DNA of 64,000 nt from Micropterus salmoides (taxonomy: Eukaryota; Chordata; Actinopteri; Centrarchiformes; Centrarchidae). Both the position numbers and the translations under genes were made by a program. This document shows, in pieces, positions 11,775 through 23,204 of this stretch (positions within the stretch are counted from its first letter, which is position 1; each line of letters begins with the position of its first letter). The notes beneath the pieces are model-generated. The model saw only the letters and a program-made list of their open reading frames with translations, was not told where the DNA came from and ran no database searches. The stretch spans positions 39,803,437-39,867,436 of the forward strand of contig NW_024041150.1 in assembly GCF_014851395.1 (NCBI RefSeq). The letters are read 5' to 3'.

Positions 11775-12930
11775 GGGATTATGCGTTTGTTGTTCAGTGA
11801 TTCAAATGACTAGCCTATGATTCTGGATGATCTGCATATTTCAACGATACCTGTATTAAACTGTAGAAGGAGTCTGTGTCTGCGTCCCTTCCCAGTTGGC
11901 CATTACAACTCAGCAGAGAACCACTAGATTGTCTACCTCTGATCTTAGCACAATTAGTGCTAGAACTGTGACTACTGCAAACATTCAGTATTCTCTAGGA
12001 ACCATTAAAGGGTCAGCAGCACTCACCCCAAATCACCATAGCAAATACTCAATACACCTGATATCCTAGAAATTTTACACAAACCACCCTGAAAGCCTCA
12101 GCAACCACTTAACAAAACACCCACAACTGTAGACAACTCTTAACCCCCTTTGCACCCACTCAAAACACTATCAAGTAATATGTAAAATAGTATAGTATAA
12201 ATACAATTGAATTGACTGCTTAAAATATTACTATACTGATTTAGCATTGTACTTGTATTACATTGTCTAACTCAGGATGGACAGTTCACAAAAAAAACAA
12301 CAAAGAATAGACAAGAATCAAAACAGATGAAAAACAGATAAATTGTCTTTTTTTATCCCACGCATTCCACTTCAAAACCCGTCTACACTACCCACAATGC
12401 ACTTAACAGTCAGTTTTGTTTTGTCAGAGACTGAGATGCGTTATGCAAGTAACATCCAATGTATCCTCAAGACGCTGAGCAGCAAACTACAAAGGGCTGG
12501 TGAGCTCACTTCTTTCTAACTCCACACCAACAGATTTTTTGCTTGTTGTCTTCAGTCCCAACTGACATCATCTTTAGGACAATCATGACTTCACACACAC
12601 TGAAATCATTTGAGGTCCACTTTAAGATGGGCAGACACTGTACGCCAAAGTTTCTGCCATTAGACGTTCAGCATAGGAGGCATCACAATGCCTGATTAAT
12701 TGCTGAATGATCAACAATCTGGCTGTCGGACAACAAGATGATCTCTGGCATGTCAGAGACTTTGTCTGCTATCAAAAGATCCATTAGATTATTATTATTA
12801 AATTATTTGAGTAGTATTGTAGGTGTGCTGTGGCTACTGCAGCCTTGACAAAGACTGTGCCATGATAGAAATAAAAGTAAACTTCACTGCAGTACAGGCC
12901 ATATTGTCTGCATCTTACCAGCCATCTACA
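11775..12930 (-). repeat. Downstream tail block of GPCR copy 2; inverted copy at 43.8-44.7 kb
   Basis: Runs in the same order, inverted, as 43800-44722. Shared landmarks: the TTATGCGTTTGTTGTTCAGT end, the CCACC-type repeat (11990-12250), a WGAATAAAAAAGACAAT-like segment (near 12345) and a terminal block with GATGATCTCTGGCATGTCAG. Given the minus-strand receptor at 15698-16570, this is its expected 3' tail, separated from it by later insertions. Confidence 0.6.
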
Positions 12931-13139
12931 GCTCCATGATTTTATTTTTTCCTTCTTGCTGTGTGTTCACAATAGAATTTCACAACGTAATGCTGCCTTT
13001 CGCTTTATCTCAACATTGTCGAGGACATAGTCCTCTTGTTGAATAAACTCATAACCAGTTGACTGATCCGTACAGAGAGACGGTCAAAATTGTTCTGTTC
13101 ATAAAAACCTACAGTGTCTGCCCAGCTTTAGCTTGCAGC

Positions 13140-13620
13140 CTTGCAATCATCTACCAACACCCAAGTAGCTACCCACAACAATACACCACCACTTTGCAGC
13201 CACCTAGAAACACCAACTCAGCTACTAATTGAACAGCCGAGTAAACACTATAGAAAACTTGTTTGTAACACCCCAGCCACATCCTCCATAACATCAAAAT
13301 CGCCCTAGTATAGAGAGTGAATATTTGATGAATATTGGCATCTTTTATTAAAATTGCAAAACCTAAGGACTCAAGCTGTGTTCTCATGTCTGCTTGTTTG
13401 TAAAAATATTTACACACATGGATGACAGTATATCCGTCCTTCGCATGAGACGTTAAACCGAGGTCCTGACTCGCTGTGGTCATTAAAGATCCCATGGCAC
13501 TTGCGATGGATGGATTGATCCATCTGGCCATCTAATCATGCCCCATTGTAATTGGCTCAATGTTTCCATCCCTCTCTGCCTCAAGCTGATGTGTGGTGAG
13601 CGTTCTGGCACTAACGCTGA
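13140..13620. repeat. More tail sequence plus a teleost interspersed repeat
   Basis: 13140-13350 resembles 22240-22400, part of the receptor tail unit. From about 13430, the GACGTTAAACCGAGGTCCTG... GTGGTCATTAAAGATCCCAT motif pair matches a dispersed repeat that I recognise from fish genomes; I cannot name the family with certainty. Confidence 0.5.
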
Positions 13621-14294
13621 AAATAAAATATCACGCAAAAAGTCCTACATCAAATTAGTTAATTGAATGTGCTTAATTTTACTGAAATAGTAATCCCAGC
13701 CACTTAACAATTTGGCCAAATGGGCTATTGAAAAGCCTTTAAAGATGCCTTTGTGAAAATAATAATATGAAAGCTAATACTATTAACTGAATGATTCTGG
13801 AGACACTTCTGTGTATATTTATATTGTACTACAATTTGGCTTTGGTTTGTAGTCAATAGGTTAAATGTCACGGTAGCTAACAAAAGAAAATGCTCATATT
13901 TCTACTTAAATATTGATTTAAAATTAACCTGCAATTGTTTTCTATTTAAATAGTTACGTAAAGTAAAAACACATTAGCAATCAAAACAGGTGTGCTACAT
14001 GAGAACTATGTATTGTAATTTTTTAATCATAATTTTCACTGATGGGCAAGTAAGCAAGATGATTTTGAAAATAACAGTAATTGTCCTGCTACTGCCAACA
14101 CTCGTGAAACTGAGTAAGAAGACACAACTGGATCCTGGGTCAATTTCTGTCGAGTATCCATTTTACAGTAACTTCACCGCAGTGTTGAGATGGGCATTTT
14201 CTTTTGTTTTATGACCGTAATGTTACTGTATTGTATTAATAGACCAAGAAGGCCATCCGCAATGATTTTTTATAACATCAAGTCAATTGAACTG

Positions 14295-15205
14295 CGGGGA
14301 TGTCAATCTGTCCAGTTAGGGAGCGTAAGAGAATAAAGAGTGAATCAATGTCGGCTGTTTTGGTGCAGCTGGATTGGCATTCACCAGAGAACACCAGAAC
14401 TGGCAGGTCAGCCATTGGCGCCCCATTCTCTTCACAGATGAGAGCAGGTTCACACTGAGCACATGTGATAGACATGAAAGAGTCTGGAGATGCCGTGGTG
14501 AACGTAATGCTGCCTGCAACATCATCCAGCATGACTAGTTCAGTGACCGTGGGTCAGTGATGGTCTGGTGAGGCATAGTTTTTGGAGGGTCGCACAGACC
14601 TCCACCTCCTAGCCAAAAGTACCCTGACTGCTGTTAGGTAACGGGATGAAATCCTCAGAGCCATTGTCAGACTTTATGCTGGTGCAGTGGGCCTTGGGTT
14701 CCTCTTGGTGCAGGGCAATGCCCATCTTATGTGGCCTAAATGTGTAGGCAGTTCCTGTTTGATGAAGGCATTGATGCCACTCACTACCCTTCACTACCCC
14801 AGACCAAAATCCAATTCAGAACCTTTGGGACTTTATGTATTGTGCATCTTACGCTGTCAAGTAGCGCCACAGTCTGTCCAGGAGGTCAGTGATGCCCTGA
14901 TCCAGGTCTGAGAGGGGACCCGCCCAGGACACCATCCGCTGTCTCATTGGTAAAATGCCCAGACATTGTTGGGAGTGCATACAGGCACGTGGGGGCCAAA
15001 TGCAATACTGAGCCACATAATGAATTGCTGTTATGAAACTTTGATTTTCAGTGTTATTTTGAATCCAGGCCTCAATCGGTTGGTGATTTTGGTTTCCACT
15101 GATGTTATTACGTCATTTTGTATTCAATGTATCCAATGTACAGTAAAAGATTTTGAACATTGAACTATTTGGTTAATTGATTTAAGTTTTGAGCAGTGTA
15201 TATTC
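14295..15205 (+). mobile_element. Tc1/mariner transposase relic
   Basis: A decayed Tc1-like element on the plus strand. Scrambled frames read LDWHSPENT, FTDESRF-like remnants, then TAVR followed by a stop and RDEILRAIV, LYAGAVG and FLLVQGNAH. In active Tc1 proteins the last motif is normally QDNAxPH, so the second catalytic aspartate is replaced by glycine. Stops and frameshifts make it inactive. The 3' end is probably the ..GAGCAGTGTA terminus near 15200; the 5' end is not clear. It sits between copy 2 and its tail. Confidence 0.82.
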
Positions 15206-15551
15206 ACTGATGTTGAATTCTGGATATTTTTATTCTCTCTATCATCATCCAGCTCTTAAAATTGTCATTAAAAATACTTAATAAAACTTATTCTTTAGAT
15301 AAAAACAAATCTCTTCTCATGGTTGACCTACCTGGCTTACACGCGGTGTCAGCCATTTTGATGCATGTGCTATCTACAGGCTTTACCCACAGTAAATTTT
15401 TCAATACCAAAAGGGCATACGTGCACTTTCGCCCTTTTGGCACCAACTGGCTTAGCATGTTAAGTCTTTTGGTTTTAATCAAAAACTCCAAATTGATTAA
15501 TAATTCACTTGTTTCCTTTTTGGCAATATAATGAGCTCATCAAGAGCTTTC

Positions 15552-15557
<6 letters not shown>

Positions 15558-15595
<38 letters not shown>

Positions 15596-15596
15596 A
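15558..15596. repeat. (AT)n-(AC)n microsatellite
   Basis: Alternating AT for about 28 bases followed by a short AC run. Confidence 0.95.
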
Positions 15597-15697
15597 TATA
15601 TTTCACCCAAAATGTAATTTGTGTCTGGTTCTCAACCCTCAATATGTAGGTCTCATACTCAAATTTACTTTGCTCAAATGAGATCCAATCCATGTCT

Positions 15698-16570
15698 TTA
15701 CTTATTATTAGAACAGCAACATAACAATTTTCCTGCCCTGAGTAGATACAGCAGAGGTGACACCAAACTGCTGGCCAGATTAAACCAGGATGTACATATT
15801 ATCACCACACAGGCAACATTGTAGCTCAGCAGTTCTGAGGAGTCCAGAGCAGCAGAAACAAGGAGCCCTACAAACCACAACCACAGCACTCCAGTTATGG
15901 CTGCAATGGAGTGAAAAGCTCTCCGCTTTGTTTGGTCCTTTTCCCTGCCTCCTCCCCCTGGCCCTGGACGAATCAGAACACAGAGAACAGAAAGGCTGCA
16001 AAAGGACACGACTATTATGGAGAAGACCATAAGACAGAGCAGTGGGATGATGGGGTACTTAGGCAGGTACATAAATGTGAAACCCACATAACCAGAGCAC
16101 AAAAGCCAAACACACCCAATGCTGATGTTTCTGATCCTGCCCCCACGCACATTTCTTAGCCCCAGGTAGGTGACGGGGTGAACAACAGCCAGGTATCGGT
16201 CCACACAGGTCAGGATGTGAAAGAGAGTCTCTCCACAGAAAACCGAAGAAGTAACACAAATTCCTACTATTACCATCTCCGGGAGATTAGCATACATGCC
16301 CAACATGTAGCAGAGTAAACCCAACAGCCAGATCAGCTGCATGGCAGCTGTGTGGTAGGTGAAGATGTCAGTGTGGCTTGTTGTTTTAAAGGAGTGCTGC
16401 TGCCGCCATCGTTGGAGACCCAGGTAGAGAACGAGAGTGCAGATAGGCAGGGTGAGGATGGTTCTTACGGCATTTACGGCCATGCCGATATTACTGCTAA
16501 CTCTGGAGTCGCTGCAACGGAATAATAGGACATAGCTGGAGTTGGAGGCGGAAGAGGAGTTTATGGACAT
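15698..16570 (-). CDS. Orphan class A (rhodopsin-like) GPCR, copy 2
   Basis: A 290-residue paralogue of copy 1, again in one coding exon, starting MSINSSSASNSS. It keeps CVDRYLAVVHPVTYLGLRN at the end of TM3, the TAAMQLIW TM2 segment, AITGVLWLWFVG in TM6 and SPLLYLLRAGK at the end of TM7. The Gly-rich third loop (GPGGGGREK) lacks three residues relative to copy 1. No stop or frameshift is present. The splice acceptor lies at 16594-16595, and the coding exon begins with a 22-base leader. Upstream, the 5' region is partly duplicated (see 17029-17116), so the transcript may carry an additional non-coding exon. Downstream sequence is interrupted by a Tc1 relic. Function is inferred only to the level of a seven-transmembrane receptor. 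Confidence 0.85.
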   Translation of the reverse strand: MSINSSSASNSSYVLLFRCSDSRVSSNIGMAVNAVRTILTLPICTLVLYLGLQRWRQQHSFKTTSHTDIFTYHTAAMQLIWLLGLLCYMLGMYANLPEMVIVGICVTSSVFCGETLFHILTCVDRYLAVVHPVTYLGLRNVRGGRIRNISIGCVWLLCSGYVGFTFMYLPKYPIIPLLCLMVFSIIVVSFCSLSVLCVLIRPGPGGGGREKDQTKRRAFHSIAAITGVLWLWFVGLLVSAALDSSELLSYNVACVVIICTSWFNLASSLVSPLLYLLRAGKLLCCCSNNK

Positions 16571-17028
16571 ATCTACTGTATGTAGTTGAAGTCCTGAGGG
16601 GAATAAGAAATTAGAGGGACAAATAAGGAGGCAGGAGATGTAGAGAAAGAGAAAAGAAGAGGATGAGACAGGTTAAGTAAGTTTAACTTTATCTTCTAAA
16701 TGAATTGTGCTGTAAAGCACTGTCTTTACCTTCACTAAACTTACCACATCTAACCAACATAATGAGCAATGTCTCTGACACAACACCCAGCATTATATTT
16801 GGTTACTTTCAAAAGCATGAACACTTTTAATTAGTACAATAAAATGTTTATCTGAATTTGAACATACAGAGAATAAATTGCTTTTTCAAAATTTGCGTAA
16901 AAATTATGTTTGGCATTCACTGTTCTTTTGTGCCAGTGAAAGCAGCATGAAAAAAAGAGACCAACTTAAACAGTTGAGCATTTTAGAAATATTAACTGAT
17001 AGTCATTAAATTATGAAAAAACACCCAC

Positions 17029-17116
17029 CTTGTCAGTAGTGTTTGTTTTGAATGTCCTGGTCAGTTGAAGGTGGAAGAGGAGTTAATTGACTTGCCTACT
17101 GTATGTAAAGGAAGAC
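17029..17116 (-). other. Chimeric non-coding exon formed by 5' duplication of GPCR copy 2
   Basis: On the minus strand an intact acceptor (CCCTCCAG) precedes 17116, followed by a degenerate copy of the coding exon's start (GTCTTCC ... CAATTAACTCCTCTTCC) in which the ATG is lost. This runs straight into the second half of exon 1 (AGGACATTCAAAACAAAC) and a perfect AAG|GTGGGT donor at 17029/17028. It looks like unequal recombination between the coding-exon start and exon 1. Confidence 0.7.
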
Positions 17117-17577
17117 CTGGAGGGAATTAGAAATTAGAGGGACAAAAAAAAGGTAGGAGGTGTAGTAAAAGAGAAAGGCAAAGAGAAGGATTGAGACACA
17201 GTCAGGATAAGTTAAATTTCATCTTTTAAAGTAATTGTGCTGTAAAGCATTGTGTCTACCTTCTGTACACTGTACCACACCAGGAGAGACATCACTGATT
17301 TGTAATTTTAATAACACCAGCCATCTAACCAACACACTAAGAGATTTCTTTGACACAACACCCAGTGTTTCACCGTTAATTCATGCAATAAAACTTAACT
17401 AAAATCTAACATACAGTTTGAGAAAAAATACTATATGTAAAATATTAGTGAAAATGACTAAAAGTGAGAATTCACCGTTCTTTTGTGCCAAGGAAACCAG
17501 TGTGAGGAAAAAAACCCAACTTAAATAGTTGGGCATTCTACAAATCTTAATTTCTAAAGTTATCAAAGAACACCCAC

Positions 17578-17654
17578 CTTAACAGCAGGGTTTGCTTCTG
17601 AATGTCCTCGTCCTGATTCGCCAAACTCAACGACTGCTGACTCCAAATATATAA
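17578..17654 (-). promoter_or_regulatory. TATA box and exon 1 of GPCR copy 2
   Basis: TTATATATTT on the minus strand at 17645-17654, then the conserved GGAGTCAGCAGTC start and an exon ending AAG|GTGGGT at 17578/17577, as in copies 1, 4 and 5. Confidence 0.75.
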
Positions 17655-17699
17655 TGATGTTCACCTGTCACGCTGCTGCAGACCTGTGGGCTTCTTGCA

Positions 17700-18330
17700 T
17701 GATGTAACACAAACATAGGATTTCATGTAAGTCTGTACTGTAAATTACAGGACGCAAATTATTGTGTTTTTTCTACTTACATATTTTAGCAGCAATGCTT
17801 CATTAGATGGAGATCATTAAAAAAAGCATTAGAAAAGTTTTGCATAGGTTGAGCATCAAAGGGTTACGAATTTGAATGACTTGTGGTGTTAAGATATGTC
17901 CATACCTATCACTTATTTTATTTGTCCACTATATTTGACATGATACAAATGACCTGCAAACAAACACAGGTGTTTATTCAAATGTATTAGTGTCATGCAC
18001 TCTGGGTACATTTTTTTTATTTGCTGCATAATGACCTTTAATGCAAAGTTTTTTAGTATGGCCCAGCCATTATTATTATTAGTTCATTAACGCCATGTCT
18101 AAATGAGTCACACATATCAGTACAAGCCCACAGATGTGGCAAAAAAATAGATAAAAAATACTGCAATCCACAAGATTCATGCTTTACCATGTTAACAATG
18201 TTGTTTGCTGTTTAACACTTTATTCCTGAGAATTTATTCACAGAAATGCTACATAAGATCCATAACTATGTTTTCAGTGGTGTATACAGACGTTACACAA
18301 TGAACCGTAATGGGTTTTTTTGTACCTTAG
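17700..18330 (-). repeat. Conserved upstream block of GPCR copy 2
   Basis: Homologous by eye to 10340-10720, 57140-57800 and 63250-63760, with the AAATGATAGGTATGGACATA-like and GTTTGTTTGCAGGTCATTTG-like segments in the same order. Confidence 0.6.
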
Positions 18331-18339
18331 AACGAGCCA

Positions 18340-19010
18340 TTTCTTTCTAAATAACCACGGGTTCCCTTTACATGGAGGTCGCCATCTTTCAGGGGTGTAT
18401 CAAGCAAGCTGCAGACTCTTCAATGTCAAAGTGAAAGCTCTCAATTCAACTTGAAATAAAGCATTGCCAGTTCAGTAGCCTCTTCTTGGGAGTTTTTCCA
18501 ATCTCAAAATGTTATGTCATGGGGAAAAGGGAAGCAACATGAACCAGAATATTTTTGATAAAATTGCAAGTTATTTATTTGCAGGGTTTACATAAAGAAT
18601 GGAAAAAGGGCTAATGAATGCTGCTTAACTCAGATAAATAAATATAACTTAAAGAGGTCTTTCCAAAATGAGAGATAGCCACTTGCAACTTCAAAATAAT
18701 CTTAAACAAAACTCTCTCTGACCCACCATCAGCAATCAAAACACAAAATGAGCAGCACCCTCTAACCTAATGTGTTCATAAAATGAATCTACAGGTGTCA
18801 ATTAACCCCGCTAAGATTCTTGCCCAATTTCCTTACCCCAGTTCACAAATTAAGGTAACACAGGAAACACTAAGATCTAGATTAAAATGTTGTCGCTTCA
18901 AATTTTTTTTATATAGCCCTGCATCGAGTAAGAACTGTAATACTACTTTTGACAAACAAGTGGGTCTCATTTTGCCCCAAAATAGATTTAACTGAATCAC
19001 ATTTTGTCAC
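18340..19010. other. Non-coding stretch, nothing recognised
   Basis: No gene or classified repeat found. Confidence 0.4.
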
Positions 19011-19019
19011 AACCTGGCT

Positions 19020-19620
19020 CAAGGGTCATGACAAAAGACGGAACGAGGCAGCATAAATGATCAAAAAGTGATTTATTGAACAAAAGAGTGAACTAAACAT
19101 AACTATTTAAACGTGCAAGGTGTGTCTCTGTAACATAAATGACTCAAAACAAGATGTGGCAGTCGGGGTGGTCACTCCATGGTAGACGTCTGGGTTGCAG
19201 GGAACGCAGAAGAACAAGTATTTTGCCCAAGTGGAGCTTTATCTCCCCTGGCTCACAGGTCCAAGGTGCACCCGATCAGCAATCACCTCAACAAAACAAA
19301 GATGGTTAACAGTGGTGAGGTATCACTCCCACAGAGTGGCCTCAACTTTTATATAATTCAGCTGATAACTGTGTGATCCAGTGAGGCCACCTCAGTGATA
19401 AAGACTTGTTGTGTACACAGATCACAATCCGCTGATGTTTTTACAGTCACTTAAATGTCCCAATCAGAGGCTGATTGCTGATCGGGTGCACCTTGGACCT
19501 GAGATAAAGCTCCACTTGGGCAAACTACTTGCCGTTCTGCCTTCTCTGCAACCCAGACGTCCACCGTGGCCTGACCACCCTGACTGCCACATCTTGTTTT
19601 GAGTTATTTATGTTACAGTT
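19020..19620. mobile_element. Rearranged Ty3/gypsy relic forming a long hairpin
   Basis: Two arms of about 150 bases (about 19130-19290 and 19470-19615) are inverted copies of each other, sharing AAAACAAGATGTGGCAGTC, GACGTCTGGGTTGCAG and GTGGAGCTTTATCTC. Between them the plus strand encodes VYTDHNPLMFLQSL, the RNase H signature of Ty3/gypsy polyproteins, broken after a few more residues. The arms are probably LTR-proximal sequence in opposite orientations. Confidence 0.7.
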
Positions 19621-21179
19621 TCAGTCTTTGCCAAGGATTAGACTGGTTTAATAGTTCTGAGAATTGCTGTCGCTGACTTTCCTCTTTGATAAAGCTTATA
19701 GTTAGGGCTGTCTCATGTGATCCCTGAACCATCCCTTAGTTCTGCTGCTATAGGCCTAGACTGCCACGGGACTTCCCATGATGCACTAAGCTCCTCTTTC
19801 CTCCTGTTTTCTCCTTCTATATGCAACCATATCCCATTATTTCATTTTACTAAACCGACTTCTTACCTTTTTAATAGTCTTGTGCTTTGTTGTCCCTCTC
19901 CTCCTATCGCTGTGTGCAGGTGTTTATGGCTCTGGAGTCTGGATCTGCAGCTGAGAGTCAGCTGCTGCCCTCCTCTTCCTGCACAACATCTGATGCTACA
20001 ACCATTATCAGTCCTACTATTATTATCATTAATATTACCATTACCAATACTTACCATTGTACATTTTCTGTACCACTACTACTTTTACTGTCTGTTTTTT
20101 TGTGTGGATATTGTGTTGGCTCCCCCTATACCTCCCACTTTCCCTCACTCTCTCTCAACCCCAGTTGGATCACTGCTGCTAAATCCCAAAGTGTTATCAT
20201 CAATAGTAAGCCCTGAGATGGTATTTGATGGTTTCCAGAAATGAAGTTAATTTGTTAACTTAAGTTCGGGAGCGGGGCCACGCCTCAACCACATCTCTAA
20301 TCTCTCTGTCTAGGCTACGTATACCCGCTCTGCTCGGCCTGCCCCACTTGTTTCAGATTGCTCGACGCAAGACATACAACGATCCATGCTCAACAGCACG
20401 ATCACATCCATGGATCCAGAGATCCAAATCAACTCACCCGATTCAGACAACGATCTATTCGAAACAGGCTGATGTTACGTTCCAGTCAGACCTCAGTCTA
20501 GCCTCGCCAGGAAATCCACTTCTCCGACTCCTTGCGGCTCTTAGGCCTCAGCACTGCACCTCGGTACAATAATTTAAGTACTTCCAGCCACTACTCACCC
20601 GTGCCACAGCCTTATTAGAGTTTAGACAACTACACACAGAGTCCAGCTTTCCTTTGTCAGCACTCACAAACTTTACCTCATTGTCATAGCTGCCATCTTT
20701 GGGGCTATCAAGGGTCAAGTCCACACTCATCCACCGAGATAACACTACAGCTGTAGATATTCCACAAGATTACAATTACACATTGTTGTGGTGGGTTCAA
20801 GTAGCTAATTTGTAGACTACACATCCATTTGAAGGAACCTTTACTCTGAAAAGAAAAATTCACAATTGGAAAAATGTTGATAATAAAAAATTTGATAAGA
20901 AATGTCTTAATCAGCACAACAGAAAATGCAACCTTTGACGTTTCAGATATTTACACTTGCTGTGTATCACTCTGTTAAGGTTGAATGTGCAAGATTTAGT
21001 GGCATCTAGCGGTGAGGCTGCGAAGTGCAACCAACTGACTAGTTTACCGGAACACCCGCACTGCAGCACATACTTTATTATGAGTATGTGAAACAATCAC
21101 TTCATGAACAATTTGTTGAAGAGGGGGGAAAAAAAAGAAGTCTACCATTGTGGGATCAAACATGCAACTCCTAGCTGTG
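19621..21179. other. Non-coding stretch, probably repeat-derived
   Basis: A plus-strand frame at 19717-20244 is open but low in complexity and without a domain. A block near 20930-21060 (GCATCTAGCGGTGAGG) resembles a dispersed fish repeat. No gene supported. Confidence 0.4.
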
Positions 21180-22420
21180 AGTTCTAACGAAAACACATTC
21201 AAGCACACAAACAATAAGACTAACCATTGTGACATTTATTCTTCATTGAGAACAATAATCCATCCATCCATCCATCCATCCATTGTCCACCGCTTATCCT
21301 GTGCACAGGGTCGCAGGGGGCTGGAGCCTATCCCAGCTGACATTGGGCGAAAGGCGGGGTACACCCTGGACAGGTCGCCAGTGAGAACAATAATATACTA
21401 CAATATTATTGTATACAATTAAACAAGCCCAAAACATAAAATCAGTAGGTTTACTCTAATTGGCATCACCAATACAGAGTCAATTTTTGATGTTTCAGAT
21501 GACTTAAACAAAAGGATGTGTATTCAGATCTAATGGTGCTGTCTAGCAAAAGAGTGAGTAACATATAAATCAGTTTCTGCTGTTCTTACCTTAGTTGTGT
21601 CTGTGGTCAGATCAAATTGCATCACTTCAGCAGTGCAGTCTTGCTACCCATTCAGGTCAGGGTGGAGGCAATAACGCACAGAGTTAACTGTGGACTGAGA
21701 CTTGTAGTGTCGATTATGCGTTTGTTGTCAACACATACACACACAACATGCAGTTCCATCCCTTTAGCATCATCATTGCACTTGTATGGCTCAGCAGTCA
21801 AATTAGCAACAATGAATATGCAACAACCAGTCAAATTAACAGTAATAAATACATGCAATATCTGCTTAGAATTTCAAAATAAAACTACTAGTTAACGTTA
21901 CAAAATGACACGTTATTAAGTTAGGTTTAGGCAACAAAACTACTGAACAGATCGTGGTCAGGTTCATTATTCCCCACCAACCATTAAGTGCACTGTAGCA
22001 CCCATCCCAAATCATCATAGTAAATACACCCATAGAAATTTGATAGAAACGCCCCTAAAAGACTTAGCAACCACAGAACAACAAAACACTCAGAACAGTT
22101 TTCAACAGCCTATCAAATATTATATAAATATAACTAATATTTAGATAGTGAATTGACATGACTGCCTTACCAACACCTTAAAAGATTACCCCACCAGTAA
22201 AGCATTGTAGTCCTATAACATTGTCAGACTCGGGACTAGTAAACACCATAGGAATGACAATAACATAGCAAACTCCACGCACCTTAGCCAAAACTTCCTG
22301 CCAACATCAAATCGACCGCCCTGGTATCCAGAGTGAAAATTCTTAAGATTTTTTGCATGTTAGCATCTTTTCTTAAAATTGCAAAAAAGAAATGAGGCTC
22401 AAAAAATTTCCTCATTTTTG
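21180..22420 (-). repeat. Downstream tail block of GPCR copy 3
   Basis: Inverted relative to 59340-60620 and 44160-45240. Order on the minus strand: CCACC-type repeat (22340-21970), the TTATGCGTTTGTTGTCA landmark near 21715, the AGTTAACTCTGTG landmark near 21680, then a GAAGAATAAATGTCACAAT segment near 21235 that is interrupted by a small retroposon. Confidence 0.6.
21247..21394 (-). mobile_element. Short non-LTR retroposon with 13-bp target-site duplication
   Basis: The 122-bp insert (21260-21381) is flanked on both sides by the identical 13 bases TGAGAACAATAAT (21247-21259 and 21382-21394). In minus orientation it starts with ACTGGCGACCTGTCCAGGG and ends in a (TGGA)n tail, the pattern of 5'-truncated LINE/SINE 3' ends common in teleosts. 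It sits in the copy 3 tail, so it inserted after that tail existed. Confidence 0.85.
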
Positions 22421-22577
22421 ATAAAGCAACATTTTACATCCCAGTAACACAAATGTTTCATATTTAATCCAATCATCAAAAGTATACTAATGTAATAGAA
22501 TATATATAGGTCTGATACACTCAAATTTATTTGGATTGAATGAAATCCAATCCATGTCTTTACTCATTTTTATAACA

Positions 22578-22704
22578 CTAACATGACAGTTTTCCTGCCC
22601 TGAGTAGATACAGCAGAGGTGACACCAAACTACTGGGCAGATTACAACAGGCTTTACATATTATCACCACACAGCCAAAATTGTAGCTCAGTAGTGCTGA
22701 GCTG
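22578..22704 (-). pseudogene. GPCR copy 3, C-terminal fragment cut by assembly gap
   Basis: The minus-strand frame entering from the gap reads LLSYNFGCVVII, CNLPSSLVSP, LLYLLRAGKLSC and then a TAG stop at 22578-22580. This is the end of TM6/loop and all of TM7 of the receptor family. The stop falls about five residues before the usual end (CCxxNNx), where copies 1 and 2 continue. The rest of the coding exon (about 740 bases) would have to lie in the 500-N run, whose far side shows no receptor upstream sequence. So either the gap length is nominal or the copy is truncated. Whether it is functional cannot be judged. Confidence 0.8.
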
Positions 22705-23204
22705 NNNNNNNNNNNNNNNNNNNNNNNNNNNNNNNNNNNNNNNNNNNNNNNNNNNNNNNNNNNNNNNNNNNNNNNNNNNNNNNNNNNNNNNNNNNNNNNN
22801 NNNNNNNNNNNNNNNNNNNNNNNNNNNNNNNNNNNNNNNNNNNNNNNNNNNNNNNNNNNNNNNNNNNNNNNNNNNNNNNNNNNNNNNNNNNNNNNNNNNN
22901 NNNNNNNNNNNNNNNNNNNNNNNNNNNNNNNNNNNNNNNNNNNNNNNNNNNNNNNNNNNNNNNNNNNNNNNNNNNNNNNNNNNNNNNNNNNNNNNNNNNN
23001 NNNNNNNNNNNNNNNNNNNNNNNNNNNNNNNNNNNNNNNNNNNNNNNNNNNNNNNNNNNNNNNNNNNNNNNNNNNNNNNNNNNNNNNNNNNNNNNNNNNN
23101 NNNNNNNNNNNNNNNNNNNNNNNNNNNNNNNNNNNNNNNNNNNNNNNNNNNNNNNNNNNNNNNNNNNNNNNNNNNNNNNNNNNNNNNNNNNNNNNNNNNN
23201 NNNN
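22705..23204. other. Assembly gap (500 N)
   Basis: Exactly 500 N, interrupting GPCR copy 3. Confidence 0.97.

Noticed and set aside
19717..20244. 175-residue plus-strand ORF
   Set aside because: Low-complexity hydrophobic and proline-rich translation with competing open frames on both strands; no domain or splice context.
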